From positions 1 through 64,000 of the forward strand of contig MU266333.1 of the NCBI GenBank assembly GCA_021014945.1: a stretch of DNA of 64,000 bases. Reading direction: 5' to 3'. The notes under the pieces were generated by a model. It ran no database searches. It was not told the origin of the DNA and worked only from the letters and a program-made list of their open reading frames with translations. The translations under genes were made by a program, and so were the position numbers. This stretch comes from Leucogyrophana mollusca. Taxonomy: Eukaryota > Basidiomycota > Agaricomycetes > Boletales. Below are positions 46,740 to 58,363 of the stretch, piece by piece (within the stretch, counting starts at the first letter, position 1; every line of letters starts with the position of its first letter).

Positions 46740-48795
46740 ATGGCCATTGACGGCCTTATAATTCTCGATGGATCGGGGTGTGTCTGAAAAAGCATTTACT
46801 TGTTCTTACCGACTCACATCGTACTGGACTGCTACAGCCGTCCGATAATACAGTCCGGATACACCGCTTACCCACCCGCTTATCCTCTGTTGCATATCGA
46901 TACACTCAATAACGCACTTGCTCAAGTTTCGCGAGAAAGTGATGTTGACCCTGTGCTATATGTCGGCCCCGGCATCGGAGAGTCTCTTGCAGGAAGCGCG
47001 TGTTGTCACATCGAGGTTGGTGGTGGGCTGAGGATGATAGCTAGCATTAGCGGAGATGGTGAGTGACCCCTCTGCTAAACTCTCAAGGAAGTTGCGGAGG
47101 CCGTCTCCAGTTTAACTTTGACGTGAATATCACATTGAATGTGTGGCCTGACGCGCCTTTCCACATAGAGGATCCCTTGGTTGCGTTTGCTTTCTTGCAG
47201 GCATTCCTCGAGATATTGCAGGACTACTTTGGTGCAGTCAGCACCGCAACGCTCAGAGATAACTTTGATGTAGTGTATCAGGTGAGTTTGCACGTGGTTT
47301 CTGGTGTTCATTGCGTACCAGGTTTGTTCTCTTTCATTGTACTTACTGCACCAATATCTTCCCTACTACCCTCGCACCCTCGACATCCTACTGCAGCTCC
47401 TTGAAGAAACCCTTGACTCATCCGGTCATCCCCTTACCACTTCGCCAAATGCACTTAGAGACATTGTTCTTCCCCCGTCGCTTCTCTCCAAGCTCCTTGC
47501 ATCAGTCTCACCATCAGCGCCTACGTCCTCTTCTGGTCGGAATACAGGAGGTTCGACATTCCCCATCTATCCATGAATATTTGGATCTCGTTGACGTCAT
47601 GTTTAGGCTCATTCGGCGGAAATGGGACAGGCGCCGCCTTCGCGTCACCCATACCTTGGCGAAAGGCAGGCGTTAGACATAATCACAATGAGATTCTATT
47701 CGACGTCGTAGAAGAGATGCGAGGTATAGTTGGCCGGTAAGTTGACCGACCTCCCTCGTCATGGACAGCATTCACCCTAGTCACGCAGAAATGGAGTGAC
47801 TCTAGTCAGTAATGTTTGGGGTAAGATCGAGAGTAATGCCAAATTATCCGGTACGAATATTCGTGCGCCTTGAGTGCTCATAAACTAGATCGTCTTGCCA
47901 CGACATTATCGCAGGTACACCCGATCTCCTGTTAACATTCACAAACCCAAATGTCCTCACTGATTGTGCGTTCCATCCATGCGTGCGGTGCGTAATCATT
48001 GGAGACACGTCAAATCACAACTTTCAATGTCCGTTCACGTTAGCCTCCAACGCTGGACTCGTGACAAGGCCCTTTCTTTTGTTCCCCCAGATGGACGTTT
48101 CGTGTTGGCCGAATACCAACACACAAGCCCAAGTGCGGTGGTTAGCCATCTGCCAGTGCCACTAGCTTTAAAGACGAACATAGACATCGGGGAGTTTGGA
48201 GGTCAGTGGATCTTGTTAACTCCGTCCCACATGCTTACATGCGTCTACTTCCACAGGTACTGTCCACCTCACGCTGAGCTCCCGCCTCTCGACAAAAGAA
48301 TTGGACAACGTCGAAGTCGAGTTGTACCTAGGTGACGACGCAAGCGGTGCACAATGTACTACTTCCAGTGCAGGCACCGGTGTTGGATCTGTAGGAGGTG
48401 CGGAAGGATCCTGGAGTTTTGACTCCCGGAAAAAAGTGTGTCATGACCTCGATAGTCTTTTCCTGCTAATCACAGTATACGTCACATTGCTGCCCAGGCG
48501 CTGAGGTGGGAGATTCCAAGTATGCGAACGTCGGGTAGCTGGGTGCTGCGCGGGTCATGGACGTCAAAGTACGTCTCCCCCTGTTTCCTACTATCTGTTT
48601 TGCAGCGCCCGCTGAGTGATCATCCATAGATCGAAGACTCCGCGGCCTGCTCATGCGGTGCACATACGGTTCGACATACCTGCATACAACTTCTCCTCGC
48701 TAAAGGTAGACCAACTACGCCTGTCAGGTGAGAATTACAAAATGTACAAGGGCGTCAGAGGGAGAAGTCTAGGGTCAATTGAGTGGAGGTGGTAG
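46740..48795 (+). CDS. APM3: AP-3 adaptor complex mu subunit
   Basis: Medium subunit of the AP-3 clathrin-independent adaptor that sorts cargo from Golgi or endosome to the vacuole. The N-terminal longin-like half begins MAIDGLIILDGSG and includes RPIIQSGYTAYPPAYPLLHI, FAFLQAFLEILQDYFG and LRDNFDVVYQLLEETLDSSG. The linker reads PSLLSKLLASV. The C-terminal mu-homology domain has IPWRKAGVRHNHNEILFDVV, PDLLLTFTNPNVLTDCAFHP, PDGRFVLAEY, GTVHLTLSSR and SMRTSGSWVLRGSW. It ends GVRGRSLGSIEWRW. About nine short introns. The first, right after the 13th codon, is easily missed. Confidence 0.92.
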
Positions 48796-49075
48796 TTTAC
48801 GCATTTGAGGTTTGTTCGAGGCTACTCCTGACGATATCGATGCGTTTGCTCACGTCGCGCCTGGATCGAATATAAATACCTAAGTAGTACCGAGAGCGCG
48901 TGGCGGACATCCATGGGTGCGGTATATATACGTCTAGATCATAGGCTAGATTGAGTGGTGGATGATAGGAATAGATACAGTATTAGCTCCTCCATCCCTT
49001 CTAACATGGTAGTGGTAGCTCTCTCGCCGCATACCGATACCCACCCTACCCGCTAGAGGTCAGCAAACCTGGCGC

Positions 49076-50269
49076 CTACCGCCTAAAGAACACGTCCCGG
49101 TCTTGCAGGGTGAACCTATTGTACCGAGTAATGACCTGCGCCCAATCCAGTACACTCCAGAACTCTGTGAGCCACTTGTCCTTGCCCCAAATTCCATGAT
49201 CCATGAGCCAGCAGTGCTCGTGGACGCTTATGCAGAACAGAGGGACTAGCTCCTCGCCGAGGGTTTTAAGGTCTTTCTGCGAGCTCGGGCCGTGGATGCC
49301 TTGGCTGTTTCCCGCCATGTCATGAACTGACCGTGGGCGGACGTTGAGGTCTGTCATCTGCGATGTCGTGGATGAGGTGTGCATCGAACGCGCGGGCGAC
49401 GAGGGGTGGATTGGTGTGGGTCCGCGTGACAGGCCGGACGCCGGTGACGTTGGTGTGGAGCCACTGAGAGCAGCTGATGGGTCCGCGCTCCCCACCGCGG
49501 GTGATATGCCATCTCCCTCCCCTAGCACTCGGGTACTGAGCGCTTCATCTATAACACCCCTACGAGAGCGCACGAGAAGCGTGCCGGCTGCAAACGTCGG
49601 AACAACCGCAAGGTTCCCATTCCTATCCGTGGCCAACCAAACATACCCCGAGCCTGTTATGCCCGTGACTGAGCTGGAGAAGGTGGCCTTGAATTGATCA
49701 ACGCCGCCCATTTGTAAGCGGAGCTGAGCAGCGAGTTGAGATTTATCCAATCCCTGCTCGTGGTTCTCGGGTGAAGGAGGTTTCTGTGCGCCGTATAAAG
49801 ATGTAGCATCACGCGGTGCTGGTAAAGACGCACCAGGCAGCTGAGGAAGAAGCTATTATTCAGGGCGAGACTAGCGTAGTTGAACGCCAGCGTTTTGCGA
49901 GGGTCCGCAGCGGTGTCGATGACAGTTTGTGCAACCGTCCTGCTGTGTTCCGCCGTACCTAGTGAAAATGTCTCTTCAGTTCACGCGTCAGAGTGCACCT
50001 AGAGGAAATGTAGCTGTACCTGCGACCTCCGCGTTCAACCTGTCCAACAGGCCTTGTTGATACTCTTCGGCAACGAGTTTGAGCGTCCTGGGGGACATAA
50101 AATTTCCGAGACCGTCCTCAATTTTGTAAGGAAGGTCTTTTCGACTGTGCAGATGCCTCCTCATCCCCCATTGCCCTCGCGGCTGTTTCGTGCTTTTCCA
50201 AGCAGAAAGCGCGCTGACGCGCGAAGAAGGTAGAGCCGAAGCTACGAGACGAAGACCGACGCTGCTCAT
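49076..50269 (-). CDS. RSM26: Mitochondrial ribosomal protein, Fe/Mn-SOD fold (mS42/mS43)
   Basis: Structural protein of the mitochondrial small ribosomal subunit derived from iron/manganese superoxide dismutase. The N-terminus is a presequence (MSSVGLRLVASALPSSRVSA, then RRHLHSRKDLPYKIEDGLGN). Introns follow AEVAG and FFLSCL. The second rejoins at KPPSPENHEQGLDKSQLAAQ, and SOD-like sequence follows: VDQFKATFSSSVTGITGSGY and VWLATDRNGNLAVVPT. The C-terminus has HEHCWLMDHGIWGKDKWLTE and FWSVLDWAQVITRY. Where the enzyme has DxWEHAYY, this protein reads SVHEHCWL, so the Asp metal ligand is missing and catalysis is not expected. A Ser/Pro-rich insertion of ~70 residues interrupts the fold. mS42 and mS43 cannot be told apart by eye. 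Confidence 0.85.
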
Positions 50270-50457
50270 GGTGGTTAATGAGCAAGATATGTCACCCTAG
50301 CGAAATGCAGTCGAAGCTCGTAGTTGGCTTGCTGCAAAGCCGAATTTTTCTGGGCCTACCACCGTCGGTTTCCTTTTGAGTCACCGGTTATTCTGTTTGG
50401 GACAACCGATATTCTTAACTGCCACCCTTCCACGTCGTCCGCTAGTCCTCTGCAATA

Positions 50458-50942
50458 ATGGCTGGCCCAAAGTCTTCAAAATCGTCATCTTCGGACACTT
50501 CAGCCGCTATTTCTACGCTATGGAAATCATACGTCAGCCAGACGCCAGACCGCCTCAAGTTTATTGACTCTTTCCTGGTGTTCATCGTTCTTTCTGGAGT
50601 GGTGCAATTCTTGTACTGTGTCCTCGTCACCAACTTTCCTTTCAATGCTTTCTTGGCTGGGTACATCTCTATCCTTATGCAGCGATGCATGGTCGTGCTA
50701 AATTGTGTTTGTGCTGGCAGATTCTCCAGTTCAGTCGGACAGTTCGTCTTGACTGCGTCCCTTCGCTCGCAAGTCAACCCCGAGAACAGACCAGAATTCA
50801 AAGAGGTGTCGCCGGAGCGGTTAGTCTCGTTCTCATGTAAATGCACCCCAGACATTGATGTCCATCGTTATGCAGAGCTTTCGCTGACTTTGCGCTCGGT
50901 TCTATCGTTCTACACTTCTTCGTATTTAACTTCCTCGGCTGA
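50458..50942 (+). CDS. OST2: Oligosaccharyltransferase subunit OST2/DAD1
   Basis: Integral subunit of the ER oligosaccharyltransferase that N-glycosylates nascent proteins. Three exons give about 115 residues: a Ser-rich start (MAGPKSSKSSSS), LWKSYVSQTPDRLKFIDSFL, the membrane helix VFIVLSGVVQFLYCVLVTNF, PFNAFLAG, then FSSSVGQFVLTASLRSQVNP, NRPEFKEVSPERAFADF and the C-terminal helix IVLHFFVFNFLG. Both introns are frame-consistent. The C-terminal GSIVLHFFVFNFLG is diagnostic for DAD1. The adjacent RSM26 gene is divergent, with 188 bases between the ATGs. Confidence 0.96.
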
Positions 50943-51194
50943 GGCTTGTATAATATACCAAGTCGACTAAAAGTATCGAGAACGGAGATATCGATTGACC
51001 TTGTTTCTGTTATGTATGTACCGCTCATACCCATAAATATGGACCACGAAATAAGGTCAGAGCCGGAATGTAGATGAACCGAGAGTGCCTGAATGAGATG
51101 TGCGAATGTACAGGGTGTTACGAGGTGATGAACACATTGAGAGTAGGCGCGGCAAAGGTATGCAATAGATCCAAAAGTGCGTCGTGAATGGCGA

Positions 51195-51624
51195 TTATGG
51201 CTTTCTCTCGAATGATTTGGATCTCTGGACGGGAAGTAAGCCGGTGCGGGTCTGGGGTGTAGGGCAGACGTTACCCCAAATATGACGACTGCAAAGTCAA
51301 AGGCATACTCTCCTGGGAAGGCCGTTAGTGATTCCGCCTTCGCCGGAGAAGTGATACTCACCGAACTCGAGATACGACCGGAGCATCTCTGAGCGGAACA
51401 AGGGATGAGTTGGGCCGCTTTGGACGACGCAGGACTACTCACGTCGCATGTCTTTGTTTGGAACTTGCGATAATGCAGGGCTATAGTACGACCGGCGTCC
51501 TAAGCATCTGGTATAATGCCAACGTAGGGAGAACGTACGTGAGACCAGTTGACCGTTTTATGCCAGCGAGAAAGGCGCTGATGAGAAGTGCATCGACACC
51601 GAGGTGAAAGAGCTTCCCGAACAT
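51195..51624 (-). CDS. ATG44: Mitofissin ATG44 (DUF1748 family)
   Basis: Small mitochondrial intermembrane-space protein that drives mitochondrial fission for mitophagy in yeasts. Five exons (51539-51624, 51443-51480, 51362-51388, 51275-51312, 51195-51224) splice to 72 residues, close to yeast ATG44. The protein begins MFGKLFHLGVDALLISAFLA and continues with the family signature GIKRSTGLTPAL, then NKDMRQMLRSYLEFGEYAFD and a terminal FERKP. Every junction is GT-AG and phase-consistent; exon 3 has 27 bases and exon 5 has 30. The last intron is 50 bases. It converges with OST2 and lies 198 bases downstream of the isochorismatase-family gene on the same strand. Confidence 0.9.
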
Positions 51625-51822
51625 AATGCAAGCAGTCAAAATAGGATCGACGAGTTGTTCAGAGGGTGACACAAAACTCAAGACGAAGTATTGGAGGCAC
51701 ACTGTCGACCTGAGCTGGAAGTGACAAGACGGTCATACGTTCCCACGGTATCGCAAAGGAGCCTTTGCGGAAGGCGGCAAAGATGTGATCATCACCTTGA
51801 AACCTCACAATATGACTACAGA

Positions 51823-52725
51823 CTACAAGGAGCTTCTGTACTGTAGTAAGGTCTGGAGGACCCTCTTTGTACTGTCTTTGTCCTCCTTGACGATATTGGA
51901 AAATGCCTTGAATCGTGGGGTACCGGAATCCCCTGAGCGTGTGTCGTGGGCATAGCCCAAGCCAGAAAAGCAATGGAACACTTACGTTGCAGCTGAAAAC
52001 TGGCACTTTCGCTTGTAGTGATGTATCCACCAGCTTGACGGATCCTAGCCAGGGCATACGGCACCTCCTCTTTATTACAGCTGGACACGCCGTCGGCCAA
52101 GATGTGAACGTCGTATCCTAGTTCCAACAGATCGAGTGCAGATTGTAGAACGCAAACATGTGACTACAGAAAACATAGATAAATGTGTATCCGACGGCGG
52201 ATTTGGCACGTACTAACCTCGATTCCAAAAAGCACTACGGAATTGATGTCAGTCCGGGCCCCCAGGAGGGCTGTGACCTCAGGGGTGACCATGGAGAACA
52301 AGGTCTTGTCAATTGTGGCAATGTGCAGTGCCCCCAAAGACGCAAGGTCAATGTCAGGATCGGTGTTCCCGAGACCTGTGCAATAGTGAAAGTTTCGATC
52401 GGACGCCTGAGGCCCACCATCCTTACCTTTGGGATTCTGTTCCGTGACCACAACGGCGATCTCCAGGACCTTGCAAGATCTTACGCGTAACTATGGATTA
52501 TCACGCCAGAATATTTAACAGCACGGTACCTTGGCGATCTTCAGCATCTTATTCGCCGTTAGAACAAGCTCATCGTATCCGTAGATTGCCGTCTCTGTTC
52601 CAAAGGGGGACAGCCGGTCAAAAACCGCTGTCTCTCAGAGAAAAGAAGGGCATACTGAAGCGCGTCTGCAGGTCACAAAGAAAGAACACTGTGTGTTTTG
52701 GGTGCAGCTTAGCGATGGGTGCCAT
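51823..52725 (-). CDS. Isochorismatase-family cysteine hydrolase
   Basis: Member of the ISOC1/ISOC2-like group, often mitochondrial or cytosolic, with unknown natural substrate. The triad is visible: Asp in VFFLCDLQTRF, Lys in IATIDKTLFSM, and nucleophile Cys in ESHVCVLQSALDLLE. Other family segments are AIYGYDELVLTANKMLKIAK, AVVVTEQNPKGLG, ELGYDVHILADGVSS and YALARIRQAGGYITTSES. The last exon reads AFSNIVKEDKDSTKRVLQTL. Five introns; those after NPK and GIE keep the frame. The ATG at 52725 (MAPIAKLHPKHT) is the natural start. The last acceptor, at the end of ttcaag, is less certain. Confidence 0.88.
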
Positions 52726-53313
52726 CGTGAAGTCGGTTACGAAGCCTGCGAGTGCTACTAAGCATCCTCGACGAGCTGTGTGGTGTGTGCTCACGAATGA
52801 TATGTGGATGGATGAGATCAGAGAGTTGGCTGAGAAACTATTGCCTGTGGGGTCAAGCGGGAGGCCCTGGGTGGCGGGCGACACGCGATCTTAGTATTCC
52901 AAATTTGGAAATAGCAAAATTAAAAACAGGTATGCGGTGGAGGCAGATACAGCTTTCGAGCGCAAATGAGGCCCAGGACATCGGAAATATCCATGCCCTT
53001 GTGCTGTATCCAACTTTCGTGCTCGTTCCCCCGTCGCCTTTATAAACGGGTGAAACGTCTTTGGATGATTTGAACAATTGGAAGCGAAAGCGTGAAAGCA
53101 AGAGATCAGCGGAGTTTGAACGTGTGTATATGGGTTGTTTGGACCTGTTCGAGTTTCCCTGCTGCTCGCCATCACAATCTTCGACGCTTGCCGCCTCGGA
53201 CGTCCTCGTCGTACGGTCCCTTCCTCTCTTTACAAACCCACATTCTCTTTGAGAAACACATTCTTTCATTTCTCGCGGTAAGGAATCGAAAAAGCTTCAA
53301 AACCAACGTTATC

Positions 53314-56300
53314 ATGGACCACACTACCTTCGACGTCTCGGACAAAACTCAAGAATCTAACATGGCAGCCAAGCAGAGGGTAGGTGAATCCGCTTATGAC
53401 CTCGTAAACTGTGCACTCACCGTATCATCGCATTGTGCTTTTAGTTTGAATCTTTTAAGTTGGGCGGTGGTGTTGTTCCCCCTCCCTGCGTGCCTCATAA
53501 CCTCTCCAAGCATTCTCACGGACGTTCGCGCTCTCGTAACACTTCTATCACTTCTCTTTCATCTCTATCTCTTTCTGCTTCCGTACCTTCACTCCCATCA
53601 TCGAATGATTTTTCTTCCAACGCTGTACTTTCCAACGGACCCTCTAAGCGTCCAAACTCTCACCATCGCCGCCGTTCATCCGTTTCTACCCGCCGCGAGT
53701 CGGCTGAGCTGATGGGCGTTTCGATTCCTGACCTCCCAGCCGCACACTCGGATGACAATGTTAATTTTGGCGATAAAGACTCCATCCGCCGACGGGCACT
53801 TTGGGCTCTCGAGGGCAAACCTGATCTCGCGTTTTCGAAGGTGGAAATTCCTGACATGAGTACTCCCGATTTGTCGAAGACGGGATACGAGTTTCGTATG
53901 TCATCCTTCGTCCGCCTTTTTATTTTGTTTTTTCTCACTCGCTCAATTGCAGCAACGAAGCCTTCCTTCCCGGCTGGGAGCGGGTTTTCGGGCGGCCTAA
54001 ATGGTCTTATGGGCAAGCGTGACTCGTTTGGAAAGTTGCTTGCGTCGAGTTCCTCCTCCAAAGACCAACTTCACACGCTTGTTGAGGAGGAAGAGGAGGA
54101 GGAAGAAGATCCGCAGGTCACTGTTATCATCGAAGAGCAGGTTGAAGCTCCAGTTCCTGAAGTTTCTGTCCCCATGAAGGCACCTTTCGCGAAATCACCT
54201 TCGAAACCCCGCCCCAAGAGTCTCAACCTGCGTCCTCTATCCCTCTGTGCGGGAACCGTTGTTAACTGTGGACCCGGCAATCTCCCTACTCCAACACTCA
54301 CACCCAGCCCCCGACCTCACGGGTTGAGGGCACTTGCTCTTACCCCGAACTCAGACTTCTCTTCCATGAACACCGACTCAACGAACAGCAGCAGCACGAC
54401 TTACATGACCCGTCAATCCGTTACTCCCTCTCCCACTGGTTTTTTTGGCGCTTTCGCGCGGCGTTCTTCTTTTAGCTTCCAGTCCGACAGCCCATCGCCG
54501 TGCGACGTGGGAGCGAAGAGACGTAGCAGCATCTCCTACAAGCGTTCTGACTCTACCTCCAGAGATATGGGCGTTCTTCCTACCCCAGAAATGACTCCTA
54601 CTGAACGGAGGTTTTCTGAGACGAGCGACAACGGCAGTCTTGTAGAGCAACCTCTCACAGCGTCAGAGCAGCATTTTTTATTTAAATCCCACAACGTCCT
54701 CCTATCTCGTATCACGGATTTGGAGCGCGCGCTCCGGTCACGGTCTTCATCGCGGTCTCGCCCGGTCTCTGTCGTGTCGGATGCCTCTGCCAGCTCGGAG
54801 CCAAGTGATGAGATGCTGCAGCTCATTTCGGACCTCAAAGCCGAGCGGGATGAGCTCAAGAAAGACGTTGACGGATGGAGAATGCGGGTAGCTGATGCAG
54901 ACAAGCAAACCAGTGTTCTTGCGAAGAGAATCGAGTCAGAGAGGAGAGAGGCCTGGGTAGCGCGTTCTCGTCTGGGCCTGCTCGAAGTGGAGAAGGGCGG
55001 TTTGGAGAAGTTGCTGAGCGAGAAGAGCGCTGATCTCGAGCAGGCTTTAAGCCAGAATGATGAGCTGAAGAGGGATCGCGCAGGCATGAAGGACGAGATT
55101 GACAAGCTGAATGCTCGCCTTAAGGACGCCGAAGCCGCGGTGGACGAGTGTCTCCGTCTGCGTGCTGCTCTTGACGAGGAAAAGTCAAGGAGGGGAGAGC
55201 TCGAGAAGCTCCTCGACGAATCCGGTTTGCTCACCACTCCTACTCTTCCTCAGTCCTTCAATGGGCAGGCAAAGGGGATGTTACCCACCAGATCACTTGC
55301 TGCGCGCCGTGGCCTCGGTTTCCAGTCAGTCGACTCCGAAAGCTCGAGCACGGACGTTGAGTCTGTCGATGATAGCTTCAACAAGGCCGAGTGGACTCTT
55401 AATGCTGTCGCCGAAGAGGAGGAAGAGGACACGTGTGATATGTCCGACGAAGAGGATGGACTTGCTGGGTATGAGGACGAAGAAGACTCTGACATCAGCT
55501 TCCAGAGCCCTGGCGGATCATCCATTGGTTCCGAAGATGAACTAGATGCTGGCGAGGCCCTCCCTCGTTCAGGTGCTTTCCCGTCCCCTCCTATTCCTCC
55601 GAGACCGTCTCACGCACAGCGTGCTTCGTTGTCTAAGACCTGGACATTCCCAAGGGGCCAATCCGTTCCGTCTATCAGACACGAAGCAGACGAGATCGAC
55701 CGCTTCTTCGGATGTCTGGACGACCTTGACAACTCACCTCCAATGGGCTCGTTTGGTGCCGCTGATGATATGGGCAAGGCGCTGTTCTCTTCATCCTTCG
55801 GACCCGGGGAGGATGATGAAGATGATGAACTACCGCCATTCTTATTGCCCTCCGACGTCGGTGTAGTTGTTGAAGTGCCGACCTCGAGGAGTCTCGATGT
55901 CGTACCTGAGGAGGACGAGGAAGAGGAGGAAACTGAAGGCGCCGATGATGCCGACGATGAGGATGAACTCTTTGGGGAGGAAGTTGAGGGTGGGATCAGG
56001 TTCACCTTCAATGTCCCCTCCATCTGTGTCACGCCCCCTCCCACCATCTGCATCACACCTCCCGCCGACACGGAGCGTCTTCCCGCCTTGAGCGTGACGA
56101 GGAAACCCGTTCCTGTGTACGAGCCCTTCGACGAGAATGAAGACGATGAACCATTCACTTTCCATCAGACAAAGGCTCAAGAGCCGGTCGACACACTTGT
56201 TGAAGATGTTTCGCCTTCACCGTCATCACCTGTGCCGGAAAGTGCATCCAGTGAACGACCTTCAAGTAGGAGTGCGAGCTCGCCATCCTCAATACCCCGT

Positions 56301-56696
56301 TCGACGGCTCTTCGCTCGTTCGCTTCTGTCACGCCACTAGCCTCCTCAACACCACCTCGCACCACACCGACTCGTGTTGCCGTCCCTTCGAGTCCTACGG
56401 TCAACTCCTTCATCACCCCTCCCTCCAGACGAGGTGGTACCATGCCTTCGTTCATTCCCCAGCCAATTTCTTCACCGTCCCCGTCGAAGTACTCAACACC
56501 AAGTAAAACGCGTTCTTCACTCCCAGTTCTGCGCTCGAAGCAGGGGTCCATTACATCCCACAATGGTTCGACATTTAAGCCTCAGCTCAAGTTATCCATG
56601 AGTACGCCTAACTCTTTTGCTTCTTCCATTCTACAGCCAACAACGCGGCGAACACTCCCAGATGCACAGATTTCGCGGCGATCAACTCGGACGTGA
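53314..56696 (+). CDS. Large coiled-coil / disordered protein, unknown role
   Basis: No family name recognised. Exon 1 begins at 53314 with MDHTTFDVSDKTQESNMAAK. An intron with GTAGGT donor (about 53380-53444) joins to FESFKLGGGVVPPPCVPHN, a compact start that looks conserved. The protein (about 1,080 residues) has Ser-rich disorder, then a coiled coil at about 54,690-55,230 (ITDLERALRSRSSSR; LISDLKAERDELKKDVDGWR; LEKLLSEKSADLEQALSQND). A long acidic region and a Ser/Thr/Pro-rich tail follow. A second intron (53896-53952) is 57 bases with no in-frame stop. The layout suits a cytoskeletal or septum-associated scaffold, but that is only a guess. Confidence 0.7.
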
Positions 56697-57612
56697 AGGA
56701 CGCGATTGAGCACACAACCGTGCCATGTGAATATCCCGAACGCACAATCCCCTCTTCATCTTTATCTTCAATTATGTCATCACCGCTTGCGGCACGATTA
56801 TCATTCCAGACACTGTCTAATTTCATTCCCCTCTCGTGGACGCCGGGTGCGGCTGCGGTCGTGTCGTGTATTGCACCTAGTCACTCCAGTGACGCGAGCC
56901 TGAGTGGCATGCAATCCACTCCCCTCGTGTCTGACATTGGTAGCAGCATGCGGCGCTCGACCGAAAGGAGATATGTATCGAGGGATAAGCAACTGGAGAA
57001 GTTGCGACGCCAATTGGATCATGATCAAAAGACAGGAAGTGGTAGATGTTTTGCTGTCCACGCCTGCAAAGCTTGCCACGACGGCGAGGTCTTCCTGTAA
57101 CGTGAGCATCCCTGTACTCTAATCTCCTGGTCGATCAAGTTAATAACCTGCCTCTTCCAGTGCCCTGTCCTCTCTTTTTTCCTCATGATCCTCTTGCATG
57201 CCTACGCCATTCCATTACGAATACCTCGACACCTCCCTTCGACGTGTCACATATTGCTATCTTCTTTATTCTATCCTCATCGTCGTGACTGTCTGTGGCG
57301 GTTATCGCAGGGGGAGATCATGTTATGATGTGCCAACTACTGTTGTCGCTTGTATTTATATCACGCGCCTTTTGAAGAACACTTGAGGACACTCTTCGTT
57401 CATGCTCATATTTCCCCCCTTGCCAATACATGTCTATGCATCTTGATTTTTTCATCTGAAGAATGGGTCGTGAAAGGTCGTGAAGGATGCCTCCATGGGA
57501 GCCCTTCGGCAGATCCCGGATGGCTAGAGCGTGAGAAACGCGGCCAAGTACTTACCAGCTTGAGTTCTCTAACACAACAACCAACGACTTCATCACTTCA
57601 GCACCGTTAACA
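56697..57612. other. Intergenic region after the coiled-coil gene
   Basis: A plus-strand open frame of ~135 codons (56693-57100) has no recognisable content and probably covers 3' untranslated sequence. No other feature seen. Confidence 0.45.
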
Positions 57613-58096
57613 ATGGCCAGCAAAGGCAGCAGACAATTCATGCGACACTGGTTCGCTATTGAGGTGCTTAATTTTCTCGCCTTCCATTTGGCTTCGCTCA
57701 CAAAATAGCGCGTTATTAGGCCATTCCTATGTGAGCTCGTAACTCCGCTTGTGCACAGAGTTTGACGAATTGACCACGAATATTATCGGGTAGCTATGCA
57801 GTTATTGGTCTGGCTGTCGGTGGTGCGGGGTGGTACTTGGCTAGACTGGCTCGCGGCCCCACTGGTGCGTCTTTAAAACCTGACATTCCGACTTCTCTGA
57901 AGTAGTGTTGGTTCAAAAGTCGTCTGGACTAAGAACAACCCAACTCCGTGGAACGACGTTAAGCCCGACGAGAATACCAAGCTGATGTCCGTCAACCAGC
58001 AATTCTCAAAAAGGTCTGAGCTATTTCTTCGACAGATTCCTGGTGACATCTACTGACCAACGTGATTCTGCCAGCTGGACACGGGAGAAACTATAG
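57613..58096 (+). CDS. MLRQ/NDUFA4-like (B12D) mitochondrial membrane protein
   Basis: Small inner-membrane protein of the NADH-ubiquinone reductase MLRQ-subunit family, related to NDUFA4, which associates with respiratory complexes. Five exons splice to about 80 residues: MASKGSRQFMRHWFAIEAIP, the membrane helix IYAVIGLAVGGAGWYLARLA, RGPTVVWTKNNPTPWNDVKP, then NQQFSKSWTREKL. The second exon (57720-57730) is only 11 bases, yet splicing it in is required for AIPIYAV. The splice before VVW uses an acceptor ending caaaag. Length and motifs fit the family well. Confidence 0.88.
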
Positions 58097-58363
58097 GGCA
58101 TGGTTAGGAACATTATTTCTGTTCTGAGACGTTTGATGTCTTGTACATCCAATCACAGTCTACCTTTCTCTCCTTCTGGTGGTTCATGTGAATCGATTCC
58201 GGCCCGGAGCGAGATAGATTGCTTGGTTTGATCGATGAGCTGCATGAACTACGGTCTATGATGACCTCAAGCCGGTTGTGACATCTTTGTGCTAAGAATC
58301 GATATTTAATCAGTATATACTGTTTGACTTTTCTTTCTATCCTTTCCCCTCGCCGAATCCAAG

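Noticed and set aside
18650..58096. Clustering of mitochondrial genes (MDM10, mS42/43, ATG44, MLRQ subunit, presequence protein)
   Set aside because: They are spread over 40 kb on both strands among unrelated genes; such density is common for housekeeping regions and does not show co-regulation.
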